Source: Lycocorax pyrrhopterus obiensis
Lineage: Eukaryota; Chordata; Aves; Passeriformes; Paradisaeidae
DNA: 64,000 nt
Reading direction: 5' to 3'
Assembly (NCBI GenBank): GCA_014706295.1
Contig: JACSVZ010000007.1
Location: forward strand, 32,971,875-33,035,874
In this document: positions 25,201-35,700 of the stretch, in pieces
How the letters are laid out: each line of letters starts with the position of its first letter
Position numbering within the stretch: the first letter of the stretch is position 1
The notes under the pieces: generated by a model
Database searches by the model: none
The model's input: only the letters and a program-made list of their open reading frames with translations
Told to the model about the DNA's origin: nothing
Program-made: the position numbers and the translations under genes

Positions 25201-27165
25201 TTTAGACATATCTATCTATAAATAGACACATATCACCACAAGAAACCAAACAAAGAGCAAGTGATTTCTACCTGAAAAACTCACTGCAAAACACTATAAA
25301 AAGCAACATTTGACACACGGGTCTGATTTACTTGCCTATTTCTGCACTGACTGATAGTGTTCACCTCACAAGGCCATCCTGCTTTTGCAGAAATTACTCA
25401 ATAGGCTGTTAAATATCCATGGCAGGATTGGAAAAAAAAAAAGAGTCATCCTCATCTGAGCAAGAAGGGAAAGTTAAATATGATAAATCAACTGGATTTA
25501 TTACCTTTCAGTTTTACTCTGTTACATACATAGATGCCTTTTTTTATTAAAAAAAAAAAAAAGGAGAAACAAAAAATGTTTGTCCAACCTGCTGTTTGTG
25601 GAAGACTGTACAGATGACTGGAAAACTAGCATTACTTCAGTCTCACAATCACTAGAAAACTTTTGACACTTAGACAAAGAGGTGCATAGTCTGATTTTCC
25701 TAACATTGTAATTAGAAAGTAACAGCAAACAGCTGAGATTAAATATTTGCCAGAGATTCAGATTTGCTTATATTTTCTAAGGTTTCTCTTTTTAAAAAAA
25801 TGTCTAGGGAAAAGAGGAAAATGGAGAGTAAAATTACTCACTTCTACCATCTGTCCCAGTTTCTCTACATATGAACACTCATAAAGGAGAAAAGGGTACA
25901 GACCAAATTATGCTCTTTAAACTTAGTCTCTGTTATTTAAGTTTGCAGAAAAACATGTGTCCATCAAAGTTTCTTTGGAAAATAGACAAACTTAGGTCTG
26001 CAATTACCTGGTAGAAATGCCTATTTAGCTTTAATCCTCTCCTCAGCCTCCACTAAAGCAATTGTACCTGTTTGGCGAGGACAGTGTGTAGATCAGAATG
26101 AGGATAAAATAGAGAACACAGGCTTATGGGCTGTGGAGTCTTACTGCACTGTGTCAGATTGATTTAATTCTGAGAGGAAGGTTGGGGGCTTCTGCCCTGT
26201 TTTGATGTTCACACATAAACAATAATTTTTGGAGTTTCATACCTTCAATCTCCTGCTGTCATGCCAAAATAAAAGCTGATTTGTTCAGTTAAAACAGCAA
26301 CACACTGAAACATTATCCCAATATCCTAACACTTGAGCCAGATATTTCAGATGATTTACACAGCTATAAAAAACTGATTCCAAGGAAAACTTACACAGTG
26401 TGAGATCAGAGGTGTTGGCCAAAAAAGATGAAGCTGAGCCCAATGCATTCATCCCTGCAACATGGTTTTGAGGTGCTACTCGTGGACACAGGGAGAGGAG
26501 CACCCCCAGTGTAAGGTTTATCCCTTTATCTCACATGGCACCACAAACACTTGATCTCTTCTGGTTTGCAAATGTTTCTAAAAATCCATGAAATCTGGGC
26601 TCTCTAGATCATGTTTGTTTCATGTGAATATGTAATATATTTATAAACAATATTCAGGAATAATTTAGTAAACCCATTGTTTTGAGGCACTACAGATCAG
26701 ACAATGCCAAGACAACATAACTTTTTCTGCAAAGCCTGTACATTAAAAAACCCCACTACTTCTTCCAAAAACTTTACATTAAGAAAGGTGGAAGGTGGAT
26801 GGTGATTTAAAAACAAAGATCAAGCAACAACATGGTGAAGAAGTCTATGATTTTATGCTCAGAATAGTCTTTCTGCATCTATAAACAAAACATGTATTAT
26901 TACCAAAGCATACTAATAAATTTGTCATAACTCAAAATAGAAATTAGCTACCTTCAATGCTCTGTGGACCAACAAGATTCGTGGCCTGGTGTGCTGGATA
27001 TTCTACTCGGGGTCTGGCAATGCCCAATTGCTCCATAACCCCATGGAGGAGCCTCTGAATATCTGCTTCAGTAACCCTGTCAGGTGTCCTAGGGCTGTGG
27101 CTAAAAGCTGAAGCCAATCCAAATGCCAGCAGAAGTATCATGTTGCAAAGCAAGGTAGTTATCAT
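1159..27165 (-). CDS. SCG5: SCG5 / 7B2 neuroendocrine secretory chaperone, complete coding region in 5 exons
   Basis: The coding exons, in transcript order, are 27165-26952, 12839-12690, 9729-9617, 4903-4850 and 1254-1159 (627 bases, 208 residues plus stop; human 7B2 is 212). All junctions are GT-AG and keep the frame. Known role: 7B2 escorts proPC2 through the secretory pathway, and its C-terminal peptide inhibits PC2 until cleaved. Visible in the translation: a hydrophobic signal peptide (about 1-22, ending near AFS); the SPRTPDRV...[18 protein letters not shown] block; PPNPCP at 112-117; Cys116 and Cys126, which would form the conserved disulfide loop; a furin-type RRKR at 174-177; and the C-terminal peptide from [11 protein letters not shown] (178) with VVAKK at 191-195 and an acidic DEDKDPK end. 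The start is the first ATG of exon 2 and aligns with the mammalian signal peptide. Identification is near certain. Confidence 0.97.
1255..4849 (-). other. SCG5: SCG5 intron 5
   Basis: A 3.6 kb AT-rich intron. It holds an 18-base poly(A) run at about 2322-2339 and a stretch of TG/CA-alternating sequence around 3130-3220. No second exon, RNA gene or recognisable mobile element was seen. Confidence 0.7.
4850..4903 (-). CDS. SCG5: SCG5 exon 5, 54-base exon encoding the furin-site linker (residues 160-177)
   Basis: Found by homology alone. The acceptor is a T-rich tract ending CTTCCAG before 4903 and the donor is GTAACT after 4850. It reads [18 protein letters not shown] in phase 0. From memory the human counterpart is NKKLLYEKMKGGERRKRR, so length, the LL-F/Y-EK core, GG and the basic cluster are kept while other positions differ. 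It joins exon 4 (ends ...GKW) and exon 6 (starts SVNPY) without a frame break. Confidence 0.9.
4904..9616 (-). other. SCG5: SCG5 intron 4
   Basis: A 4.7 kb intron. It has a poly(T) run at about 5229-5250 within a G/T-rich patch, and a moderately GC-rich, repeat-looking stretch at 7550-7920 that I could not assign. No coding signal is supported. Confidence 0.7.
9617..9729 (-). CDS. SCG5: SCG5 exon 4 (residues 122-159)
   Basis: The acceptor is TTTTGCAG and the donor GTGAGT. It encodes [19 protein letters not shown], then [18 protein letters not shown]. The split codon at the exon 3/4 junction reads Val122; from memory, human isoforms differ by one residue at this same junction. Confidence 0.95.
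9730..12689 (-). other. SCG5: SCG5 intron 3
   Basis: A 3.0 kb intron. A CpG-poor but locally GC-richer stretch at 12020-12170 gives several overlapping open frames on both strands. None resembles a known protein. Confidence 0.7.
12690..12839 (-). CDS. SCG5: SCG5 exon 3 (residues 72-121)
   Basis: This 150-base exon completes Gly72 and encodes [20 protein letters not shown] through [10 protein letters not shown], which includes the proline-rich PC2-activating motif and Cys116. The acceptor is CTAG before 12839. The donor is GTAATT after 12690, phase 1. Confidence 0.95.
15940..16070. repeat. 131-base near-perfect AT-rich palindrome (hairpin/cruciform)
   Basis: The left arm begins CTGTGAGCGTTTATTATTAG and the right arm ends CTAATAATAAATGCTCACAG. 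The outer 26 bases of each arm match with one difference, at a position where G faces T. The core is nearly all A and T, with alternating TA runs and a short T run. The whole unit can fold into one long hairpin. Confidence 0.9.
19463..19810 (-). mobile_element. CR1 LINE 3' fragment in SCG5 intron 2
   Basis: On the plus strand it opens TCACAGAATCACAGATTATG and continues with GGGAAGGGACC, AAGTCCAACTCCTGG, CCTGTTCCAGTGCCC and TTTCCCTAATATCCAACCT. These are characteristic blocks of the reverse complement of an avian CR1 3' end, so the element points to the minus strand, the same direction as SCG5. It is 5'-truncated near 19810. It resembles the copy at 52751-53290 closely enough to be the same subfamily. 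Confidence 0.85.
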
Positions 27166-27184
27166 AGTGGTAGCCACTTTTATC
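26952..27184 (-). CDS. SCG5: SCG5 exon 2 (start codon, signal peptide, residues 1-71)
   Basis: The acceptor is TTTTTCACAG before 27184, and 19 bases of 5'UTR precede the ATG at 27165-27163. It encodes the signal peptide and the highly conserved N-terminal block through VGPQSIE. The donor after 26952 is GTAGCT, splitting Gly72 at phase 1. Confidence 0.95.
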
Positions 27185-28349
27185 CTGTGAAAAAGAAAGG
27201 CATTTGAGTATAAATTATAGTGGGGGAAAAGAGTCCTATATACATCGTGGAAATAACATATGATCTTACTATTGGACTTTACTACCACAGGTTCTAGGGG
27301 CAGCTGACAGTCTAGCCAGCTGGGCAGGGGGAGCCAGGGAGGGAGTAGGGTGGATATGTTCTTCTCTTCTAAAAGAAATATAAAGCAGCAAACCGCAGAA
27401 ACCAATTTTCTGATTTGCATTTTCCCATAACATTAATTAACAGTCCCTGCAAACAAAATTAATCCACTTTTTCATTTGATGAGAATACGTCATCCACTAC
27501 ACCATCCACCTCTCCACCCCTTCCACGTTTATTATGCTATTTTATAAAGCTCTGGTCTAAAAGCCAAGAACTCTTCAGCCACGAACTGTGTTTTCCAAGC
27601 TCTAGTCTTGCATTGCCTGAAAAATCAATAATGAGAAACTGCTAAACAACCTAGATATGTTTTGTTTGCACCTAAAGACAAAAGCCTTCCAACTTCATAT
27701 GCACCGTCTTTCCCACCTGAAGAAAATAGGTTTCATTTGTTTCCTTGAATCCCTTTCACTAAATGGCTGCACAGTATAGTTCTATTAGGAAAAAAAAACC
27801 CAAAGCCAACAACAAAACCACCCCCAACAAGCAAGTACCACTTACTGTCCTCTGAGAGGCTATTTTAGTCAGAATGCTTGTTTTCTTAAAGCTCCTTTCC
27901 CCCTCACATCAGAGACTAATTAAAACGCATCACTTCCACGCCCCTGGACAAACAAAAGCCCCTCGAGTTCCCCTCGTCTTCCTTAACACACGCACAGCTG
28001 CCTGATTTCTCCACGCCTGACGTTTAAAGATGCTCCAATGCTCCAGCCTCCGGCGCAAGGCACCTGGAAAGGTCTTTGAGGCAAAAATGGCTGAAATCCC
28101 CAGTGCTGGGAATATTCCCCGCTACGCCTATGCGCGGCTCCCCCACCGCACCACGCTCCCCCCGCAGCCCTCCCGCTCCATCAGCCTCTGCAGCCTCCGT
28201 TTCGAGAGAAAAAATCTGCTTTCTACGGAGCATTCCCGCTGCCCTCCGCCGCGCCCCTAGACAGCCGGGCCGTGATCCCTTCCCTCCTCCCGGCCCCCGA
28301 GGCAGCTCGGCGGCAGCTCGGATCCCCCGGGCCGGAGCGCCCCGCTCAC
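27185..28349 (-). other. SCG5: SCG5 intron 1 (inferred)
   Basis: This interval lies between the proposed donor in the CpG-rich region and the well-supported exon 2 acceptor. It contains an A/C-rich tract near 27790-27825. An alternative donor-like GTAAGT lies near 27845, so the 5' boundary is provisional. Confidence 0.5.
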
Positions 28350-28505
28350 CTCCCGCTCCCAGCGCGGCTCTGCGGGTGCGGCGGCTCCGCGGCCGCGCAT
28401 CCTCCGTGCGCAGCCACGGCCTCTCGCCCCCCTTCCCCCCGCGGCCGGGAGCTCCTGCGGGGCTTTGTCCGATAAAGACACAAAGCTCGGGGGGATATTA
28501 TAAAC
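28050..28505 (-). promoter_or_regulatory. SCG5: CpG-rich promoter region of SCG5
   Basis: An abrupt GC- and CpG-rich block in otherwise AT-rich sequence, just upstream of SCG5 exon 2. It contains multiple CCGC/GCGG runs and a NotI-type GCGGCCGC near 28390. A TATA-like element at 28495-28504 faces the minus strand. Long open frames on both strands here are a by-product of GC content. Confidence 0.65.
28350..28468 (-). other. SCG5: SCG5 non-coding first exon (inferred)
   Basis: On the minus strand, a good donor reads GCGGGAG then GTGAGC after 28350. A TATA-like TTTATAATAT sits upstream at 28495-28504, placing transcription start near 28468. The exon is very GC-rich and would supply most of the 5'UTR, spliced to the 19 UTR bases of exon 2. 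It also contains an ATG; see the finding on an overlapping upstream reading frame. Transcript support is lacking. Confidence 0.5.
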
Positions 28506-30114
28506 CTCTCTTTTTGATTTAACAGTCTAAAAATAAAACTGAAGGGATTTGATGGATTAACGGTTACAGGAATATTCCTGGGAGAGTATCCATCTTCCTG
28601 CTGCGATTTCTGTCTCCAGAACAATACCATCAATGGTTTACTTATGGGATGATAGTGTTACCTAGCTGTAGGTTTACAGGGTAGCAAGATGGCAACCATC
28701 TCCAAGAATTTGCAGGTAAATGTCTCCAGATTATGCAAATCCAGACACAGCATCCAGAGCAGAGGTTACCAAGAAGACAACTACAAAAGGATCTTGCTAA
28801 ATGAAGTCTCTCATCTAACACAGCACTTGGCAAAACGGTCGCCTCTAAAGGCTATTTTATGTATCACACCTTCACTGCTACCGACGGGAATGCGTCACAT
28901 CCCAGTTTAGTACAGCTATCCCCCAAAAAAGCTGTGAGATTATACCCATAAACCACAACAGGCCCATGAACTACACTTGCACATGTAGATTACTCTCTTT
29001 TTGCTGGTCTCTGGTACATTATACAAGCTGTAACTTGCAGGATTAAGCAGTAGGGACTTCCACGTGGCATCTAGTGTTTCTGCAGAACGTAATCAACTTT
29101 ATTATATAAAGGGATGTGTGTCCAAACTGTTCTGCAAAACCTCTAAAAACAACCTAAACTTTGACAATTTTTTTTTCTGCTACAGGTGTCTTTGTCTGGG
29201 CCCTACCAAATTCCCCCAAAGAATCTAAGTTTAGATGTTTCAAGACTAGCTTGCATTGATGATCAAAAGTACCTTACTACTCCATACAGGACACATTGTT
29301 ATGTACCAAATATTTTGAATGCTAATGCAGCTTCGACAATCTCAAGTCTTACTCTTTAAAGCAAAAATCAACATGATACCTCACTATTACAGGAGTCAGA
29401 CCTCATTTTCTTCCTGACGTTGCCTTTACCTCCTTCTGTCTTAGTTCCAGCTCCTACCTCCTTATATCAGCCAGGACAGCTGGAAGTTGTTTTGCTGATC
29501 CTTATTTACCTCAGTGAGATGATCAGGAACATGGTGCTCTGGTGTCTGCATTTAGCCTATTGAGGGATCTGCCAGCACCAGCTGAAAGCAGAGGGTAGGA
29601 GCATGTTGCCAAGAGCAGGAGCTTCCTCTTCGGATGGTGGTGCACTGCCATATATATTCACTCCTTTACTTCATGAAACTGAAGCTTCCCATCCTTAACC
29701 ACAACACCAAGTAATCCTACTAAGATCTCCTCAGGGCTGGCTCCCTGGTATTAGATTTTACAGTAATGTAGCAAGAGCAAGGCAGGAGGTGTCCACCAGA
29801 TCAACCAGCTGAACCAATTAAACTCGGAAGTTGGTGGATACATGGGGAAGGAGGCAGGGAGCAGAAAAGAACTATTCTTTTGACTAACATATCCTTTTAA
29901 GAAGTTCAGACTACTGCTGATAACTATGTTGCACCATGCCTTTTGCTAGTTGTGAGAATCACCAACGTGTATCTAAGATGAACAAAAAGGACAGCCAGAA
30001 GAGATTTACTTCTGGCTTCAGTATTTTCAGACTTACTAATTTTGGTGTCTACAGTCTGCATGCAACAGCATAATCTAACTTTCCAAGTCATTATAGAAGA
30101 ACAAGCTCAAAAAA
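28506..30114. other. Intergenic spacer between ARHGAP11A and SCG5
   Basis: About 1.6 kb separates the inferred ARHGAP11A 3' end from the inferred SCG5 start. No coding or repeat signal was recognised. Such a short tandem spacer could hold SCG5 control elements as well as ARHGAP11A termination signals. Confidence 0.55.
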
Positions 30115-31187
30115 GGGGAAAAAACAATGGTTTTATTAAAACCAAAAGTATCCAGTGCTTCAGCGCTAACCTTTTGCCAATAAGCAATTCACACATATAA
30201 AAAGCTAACAAACAGTTTCAAGTGTTTACTCTTAAATAATTTTACAATTGATGACAGACAAACAGTTTTCATTCCAAAAGATGTAAACATTTGCTTGTGC
30301 AAATCAACCTTTAACACACTATGGCTTCTTACATTTGTCTCTTGCATCACATTCAGCATCTAAACCCAGCTTCTGCACCACTTATGTTAACATAATTCTA
30401 CAGCTCTAAAAATAAGTTAAAACTCCCCTCTCATATAAAGATAAAACATTTTACTAGTCACAACTGAAAATACTTGGTACCTATTGCAGAACACATCGCT
30501 GGATGAAGTTTTAAGACTTTTCAATTCTTGAATAAACTGCACATTTGTTTTCCATGTGTTCTAGTAATTCTCCAGCGTGTGTGCACACATGAATTGTATT
30601 TTGACATTTACCTACTCAACAAGGAAAATATGCTCCCAATTTAGTCCAATACAAATAAAAAACATTGTCTCAAAAGAAATAGAGCTCATATGAGGTCCAA
30701 CTTAGTAGTATCAAGGGGTGCTACAATACACTTAAAACTAAAAAGTAAATTTATTTAACTACTAATACTCAGCATCAAAACACTTCCTTTCATATGTCCG
30801 TTAGTTTTGTTTTAAACATTTGAGAAGCTGTTTTTAAACTTGATACTTTATCTAAATACTGCAAGATCTGTTTTGGGAGATGCAGCATGTTTTTAGAAGC
30901 TGAGATAATCAAAACCTGAGATCTAACACAAACATTTGTAGAAACAGATTATTTTTGTTTTATAAGTCAAATCCATTTGGTTGAACTGACTAGCATTTAC
31001 AGAAGTTTCAGTAAATGAAGAAAACCTCAACATAAAACAAATTGCTCTTTGTACATCTTCACAACTCATTCACTTAAAATAAATGAAAAATTACAAATAG
31101 TAAGAGCTAAAAAAAGGTCATACAAATTTAGATTTTTCTAAAGGTTAACCAAGTTACAAAGAACCCATTTAGCCATCACATTTTATC
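30115..31187 (-). other. ARHGAP11A: ARHGAP11A 3' untranslated region (end inferred)
   Basis: About 1.07 kb of AT-rich sequence follows the TGA. A canonical AATAAA on the minus strand lies at 30137-30132, so cleavage near 30115 is likely. An earlier AATAAA-type hexamer near 30750 could give a shorter form. Confidence 0.5.
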
Positions 31188-32776
31188 TCATAAGTCTACT
31201 GGCTTTGCAGTTGGCAGTAGTTTTACTTCAGCTATTGGATTCTTTGGAGAGCCTCTATAACGAGCTCTTTCTTTTCCTGGAGCACTTCTTGCAATCATAG
31301 ATTTTTCTGAGGCAGCACCTGGAATATTTATATTTGCATTAACTTTCAAACTGGATTTAACCATTTCATGATTGGTTAGATCTTCTAGAACAGACTTTGA
31401 TGGATGAACAGTTGCTTTTTGTTCATGGATTCCAACAGTTCTGACAGAAACATCAGGCTTGTCTGATGGATTTAATGGCCTGCAACATGATTTAGATGTC
31501 AAGTCTAGCTGCTTATGAGCTATAGAAACTTGGTTACGTGTGCTTTCACTCCTGCGTGGCAAAAGCACAGAATTCTTCAAGGGCTTTTCTGTGCAAGGGA
31601 ATAGTGCAGAATCATAGCTCAAAGATTTAACAAGTGGTGAACCAACACTGCTTGATTTAACCGTCTGAGAGCTTACAGATTGTCTGTTAGCCTCCAAAAG
31701 GGAATTCATTCTTCTTACAGACTGTCTAACTGGAGTACGTTGAAACTTCAGAGGTGGTTTAGTTTTGCTTGCAGAATTTGGATCATTTAATGAAAGCTGG
31801 TTGAACCACTGTATGTGGTCAGAAACCTTTCCATGGTCAGAAACAGTCAATGTTTTAGTTAAAGCTTTATCTGAATTTTCAGCTTTCAAGTGCTGGTTTC
31901 CTATTTCATTTTGTGATTTAGGCAACTGCAAAGTAGGAAGCTGTCCTGCCAAAGAAGGTTTAGCAGTACCCTCTTCCAAATTACAGCACTTTACCATACA
32001 GTTTTCAGCTGTTTGTGAGTGTATTAATTCTATTTTCTCTTTTCTTCCAGAGAAATCTAATTGGTGTAAGTCATCTTTTGTTGAACTGTTCTCAACAGTC
32101 AACTTATCTTCCTTGGCTGGTACTTGAGGCATAGGAAGTTCTTTCCCTTTTTTTATATCTGGTTTTGGGACCTGAAGTTCAATCTCAATAGAAGTTTTGA
32201 AGTTTCTTTTCTCCAAAACTTCAATTTCTTCTTTTTTTGATTGCTGTTTATCAGCAGCAGAAGATTGATTAAATTGGTGCGACAGCTCTCTGGATTTTAC
32301 ATTTACTAGATTTTCAGAAACTTCTTCCACTAACAATTTTTTTTCTGAACTGAGCCCTGTGGGACATGGAGTTTCATTTAATATTTCACTTGTTACAACT
32401 GAGAGGGATGATTTTTTATCACCTATCAAATTGTGAAGAATACTCCCAGATGCAGAGAAGGCTTGCTTAACTTTCAATACTGTTTCTGCAGTTGAATTAC
32501 TTTCGTCTTCACAAAGCACAAGTTCCAGGTTGTTGTCTTGTTTGCTTACAGTTGCAGATTTGAATTCATCTGGAGTAACTGGTGGCTTTCCAAATATCAA
32601 AAAAGGTTCTGAAGAGCTGACTCCCATTTCAGAGTGTCCTGGCAGCATTTGCTCATTCTTGCTGATCACCTGAGAATCCGTAACAGCAGGACTACTCCAT
32701 GACATTCGGTGATCTACTTTATTGTTACATTTTGGAGTTAGCAAGTTTTCTTCTGATTTGCTTACATTCCTGCAAC
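31188..32776 (-). CDS. ARHGAP11A: ARHGAP11A exon 12 (residues 498-1026, stop codon)
   Basis: A single 1589-base terminal exon. It starts [14 protein letters not shown] after the acceptor TTTTAAG and ends [11 protein letters not shown] then TGA. Most of it is low-complexity, Ser/Lys/Glu-rich sequence that diverges from human, with conserved islands [30 protein letters not shown] and [14 protein letters not shown]. Confidence 0.96.
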
Positions 32777-35700
32777 CTTAAAATAAATATCACAGTGTGT
32801 AAGAATAATTTATTGTGATTTTAATAATTATAGACAAAAGTCTTACTAAAAAATAATTATCAAAGCAGCACTGAATTTAAAGATGCTATTATGCCCTTAA
32901 ATTTCAGAAATGTGAAAAAATGTTATCACATAAGTGAAATCATGCATCTCCTCTCACTTAACTTACAAAAGAGAACTACTAAAATACATTAGAAACACAA
33001 CAAGCTTGTTCTAAACCAATTCTTTTGCCCCAGAAGCCACTAACATACAAGGAACTTTTGACTTATCTACAAGCATACTTTTAATCCAATTGCTTTTATA
33101 CTTCTATCCATAAATTTGCATTTGCAAAGTTAAAAAAAAAAGTAGAAGTTTTCCCCATCTAATATATTTGGTTAGGTAATTACCTTTCTTAGGGAATTTT
33201 TCATTGACATATGGGCTGAAGAGTACATCTCTTTTTGCACATTCAGTTCTGCTTTCCAAACCTTGCTGACTTGCAAGACGCCTTCCAATATTTTCTGATC
33301 TATTGCCAGCTGCACATCCTGATACAATATTCTTGAACAAACAAAAAGTGTTAATTGCTTTTATATAAACTTGTAATTTGGAATCTCGTTTACAGAGGAA
33401 CTTTCATGAAACCGCTACCCAAATCAGCCACAGCAGCCTTTTCTTGGCCATATTTCATCTTGCCTTGATTCTCTGTAGACCTAGGCAGGGAACAGCCTCC
33501 CTTGCAGTAAGGCAGACTTAACCACACTCTGAACAGAGTGACTGTGCACAGGCTCTGCAAGGTCAGAAGCTCAGGAACTGTGAGACCCACTGAGCACAAG
33601 CATGGTGGGTTGATCCCAACAAGCAGGCAAGCTCCCATCCAGCCACATGCCCGCTTTCCCCATTCCCCAACACGATGAGGAAGAGAATTGGAAAGGTGAA
33701 AAGGAAAAAGGGACACACACACACACACACACACCACAGACAAAAAACCCAAACCCAGACATGATGCAAAGGTCATCACTTACAATAAGCAGACCAATTC
33801 TCAGCAAGCCTCTAAGCAGTGGCTACTTTCCATAAATTATCCCTGTCCCAGTTTTACTGGTGAGCTTAACATTACATGGCATGGAATTGGTCCTTGGCCA
33901 ATTCAGGTCATCTGCTCCCTCCCTCAGCCTCATGCCCCACGCCAGCCAAACACATTGTGAGCTGATCAGTTACCGCTATATGCAAATAAACCTCAGGTTT
34001 CTTGTACTTGACAGCAAGCAAGTTCAGTTAACACTGGGATCCCTCCATTACAAAATATGTGCTTCCTGCAACTGAAAAGCAGTTGCCCAAAACTTTGGAT
34101 TAAAATCTGCTCTCAAACTACAGGACTGGGTACTTACCATTTCTCTATTGTTTTTCCCCAAACCAAACTTCAAGCGTAAAGACCTACGAACCATTTCTTT
34201 GCGGCTTATCTTTGGAGAAAAACAACCCGTCTTTCCTGATTCAGCCCTGGAAGGACAGAAGGGAAGAAGGGACAAACTTTTTAGGAGGGCAATGAAAACA
34301 TCCTGATACTTGTTTACAGTTATTTCCTCCAGTTTTACTTATTTTATTGCGTTCCTGCCAACCTTTTTTTAATAGGCACAGGAAGCTACTATACCACATC
34401 TTTTGTTTTGAGCTCCATTTTGCAACATCAGAAGATCTGGTGATTTGAAGATTACTATAAAAATTTACCAAACCAAATAATTTTAGAGACAGACAGAAGT
34501 CATCATTCAAGGGATCCAGACCCATCTTTCCAATTTATCTATAGGTTTTGAGAGTTAATTACCTGTATAGCTTTTTGCTTGCAAGTCTTTTGCTTCTTCT
34601 ATTCCCCGTACTGGACACATGATTTTCACCCATGGTTGAAGGAGATAGTGAGGTTTGTGATGACTCAAGACACACACAAGGACTTGCTTCAAACTGAACT
34701 ACAGGGACAAAATTATATTTATATGAACTTTAAATACTCAAATTTTTTTAGATAAAGACTTAAGAGTTAACACAATAAAGAACATGTTTTTAAACAGCAC
34801 AATTTTTTGCTTATTTTGGAAGTGCTAGCTTGAAATTATTTTGACTTCTACTTCAAAATTAAACAAAGCTGTTGCTTGTAGCATCCATAAAAATGGCTGG
34901 AATGAAATTAATTACATGCTACAGATATGACTACCTCAAATAAGTTTCCACACTGTTACCATCAGATCAGTTCTTCAAATTCAAGAGCTCAAGAAGAAAA
35001 ATTAGACACAGTCTCATTATTATTTGCAGTGTGCTTTTTTTACATACCTAGCCAGAACAGCTAAAGCAACAATGAAGAAAAGAGTTGCTTTTTTTTACTA
35101 CTGGACATTTTATGAAACACATGCATCACTGCTATCTTTATAAAATGCCCCTGCTTGGGTTTGCTTATCTGTAGAAACAAGTATTTCATGGAGAACATGA
35201 AATGATTTAACAAAAAAAGCACTAAGTTTTATAACACTCACTTGAGGGGGAAAAAAAAAAAATCAAGCAAAACAGCCAATCTAGAAATTTCCTTTCATTC
35301 TAACTTCAGTTGGGACCACATGAAAGAACCAAATAAAAATAAGACAGGATTTTCAGAATCGTCTGATGGTTGGAAGCACTCTAGTAGAATAAAGTGGTGC
35401 TAAAGCACTGTCAAACAAAAGTCAAATTTTCTCTAGAGTTTTGAAATTTAGCATCTAGAGGAAAAACAAGAAATGACAGGACATAAGAAAGAAGCTTTAT
35501 AAAAGCAACATTTCACAGAGCAAAGATCAGCTATTTAAGCATTTAGGAGACGGAAGGCTACAACTTTCAAAAGACTGGAAGCATAGGGAGTCTTCATGGA
35601 TTTGTGCACCAAGATAGAAACAGGAGTATAACCTGAGTGATACATAAGGAGTAAAAAAGATAAAAGGACATCAGGATTGCAAGTATGAGAGATTAATAGA

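Larger units (their letters stand above)
12840..26951 (-). other. SCG5: SCG5 intron 2 (14.1 kb)
   Basis: The largest intron in the window. It contains the AT-rich palindrome at 15940-16070, a CR1 fragment at 19463-19810 and a local GC-rich patch with many CpGs at about 21480-21740. The remainder is AT-rich with no supported exon. Short reading frames at 14972-15364, 18482-18664 and 21362-21787 look like chance. Confidence 0.75.
33332..34137 (-). other. ARHGAP11A: ARHGAP11A intron 10
   Basis: An 806-base intron, GC-richer than its neighbours. Much of it appears to be an old LTR-related insertion (33596-33960) carrying an (AC)11 microsatellite. Confidence 0.75.

Noticed and set aside
28076..28522. 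148-codon and other plus-strand frames in the SCG5 CpG-rich region
   Set aside because: Pro/Arg/Ala/Ser-rich translations from GC-rich promoter DNA; no homology, and several frames are open at once.
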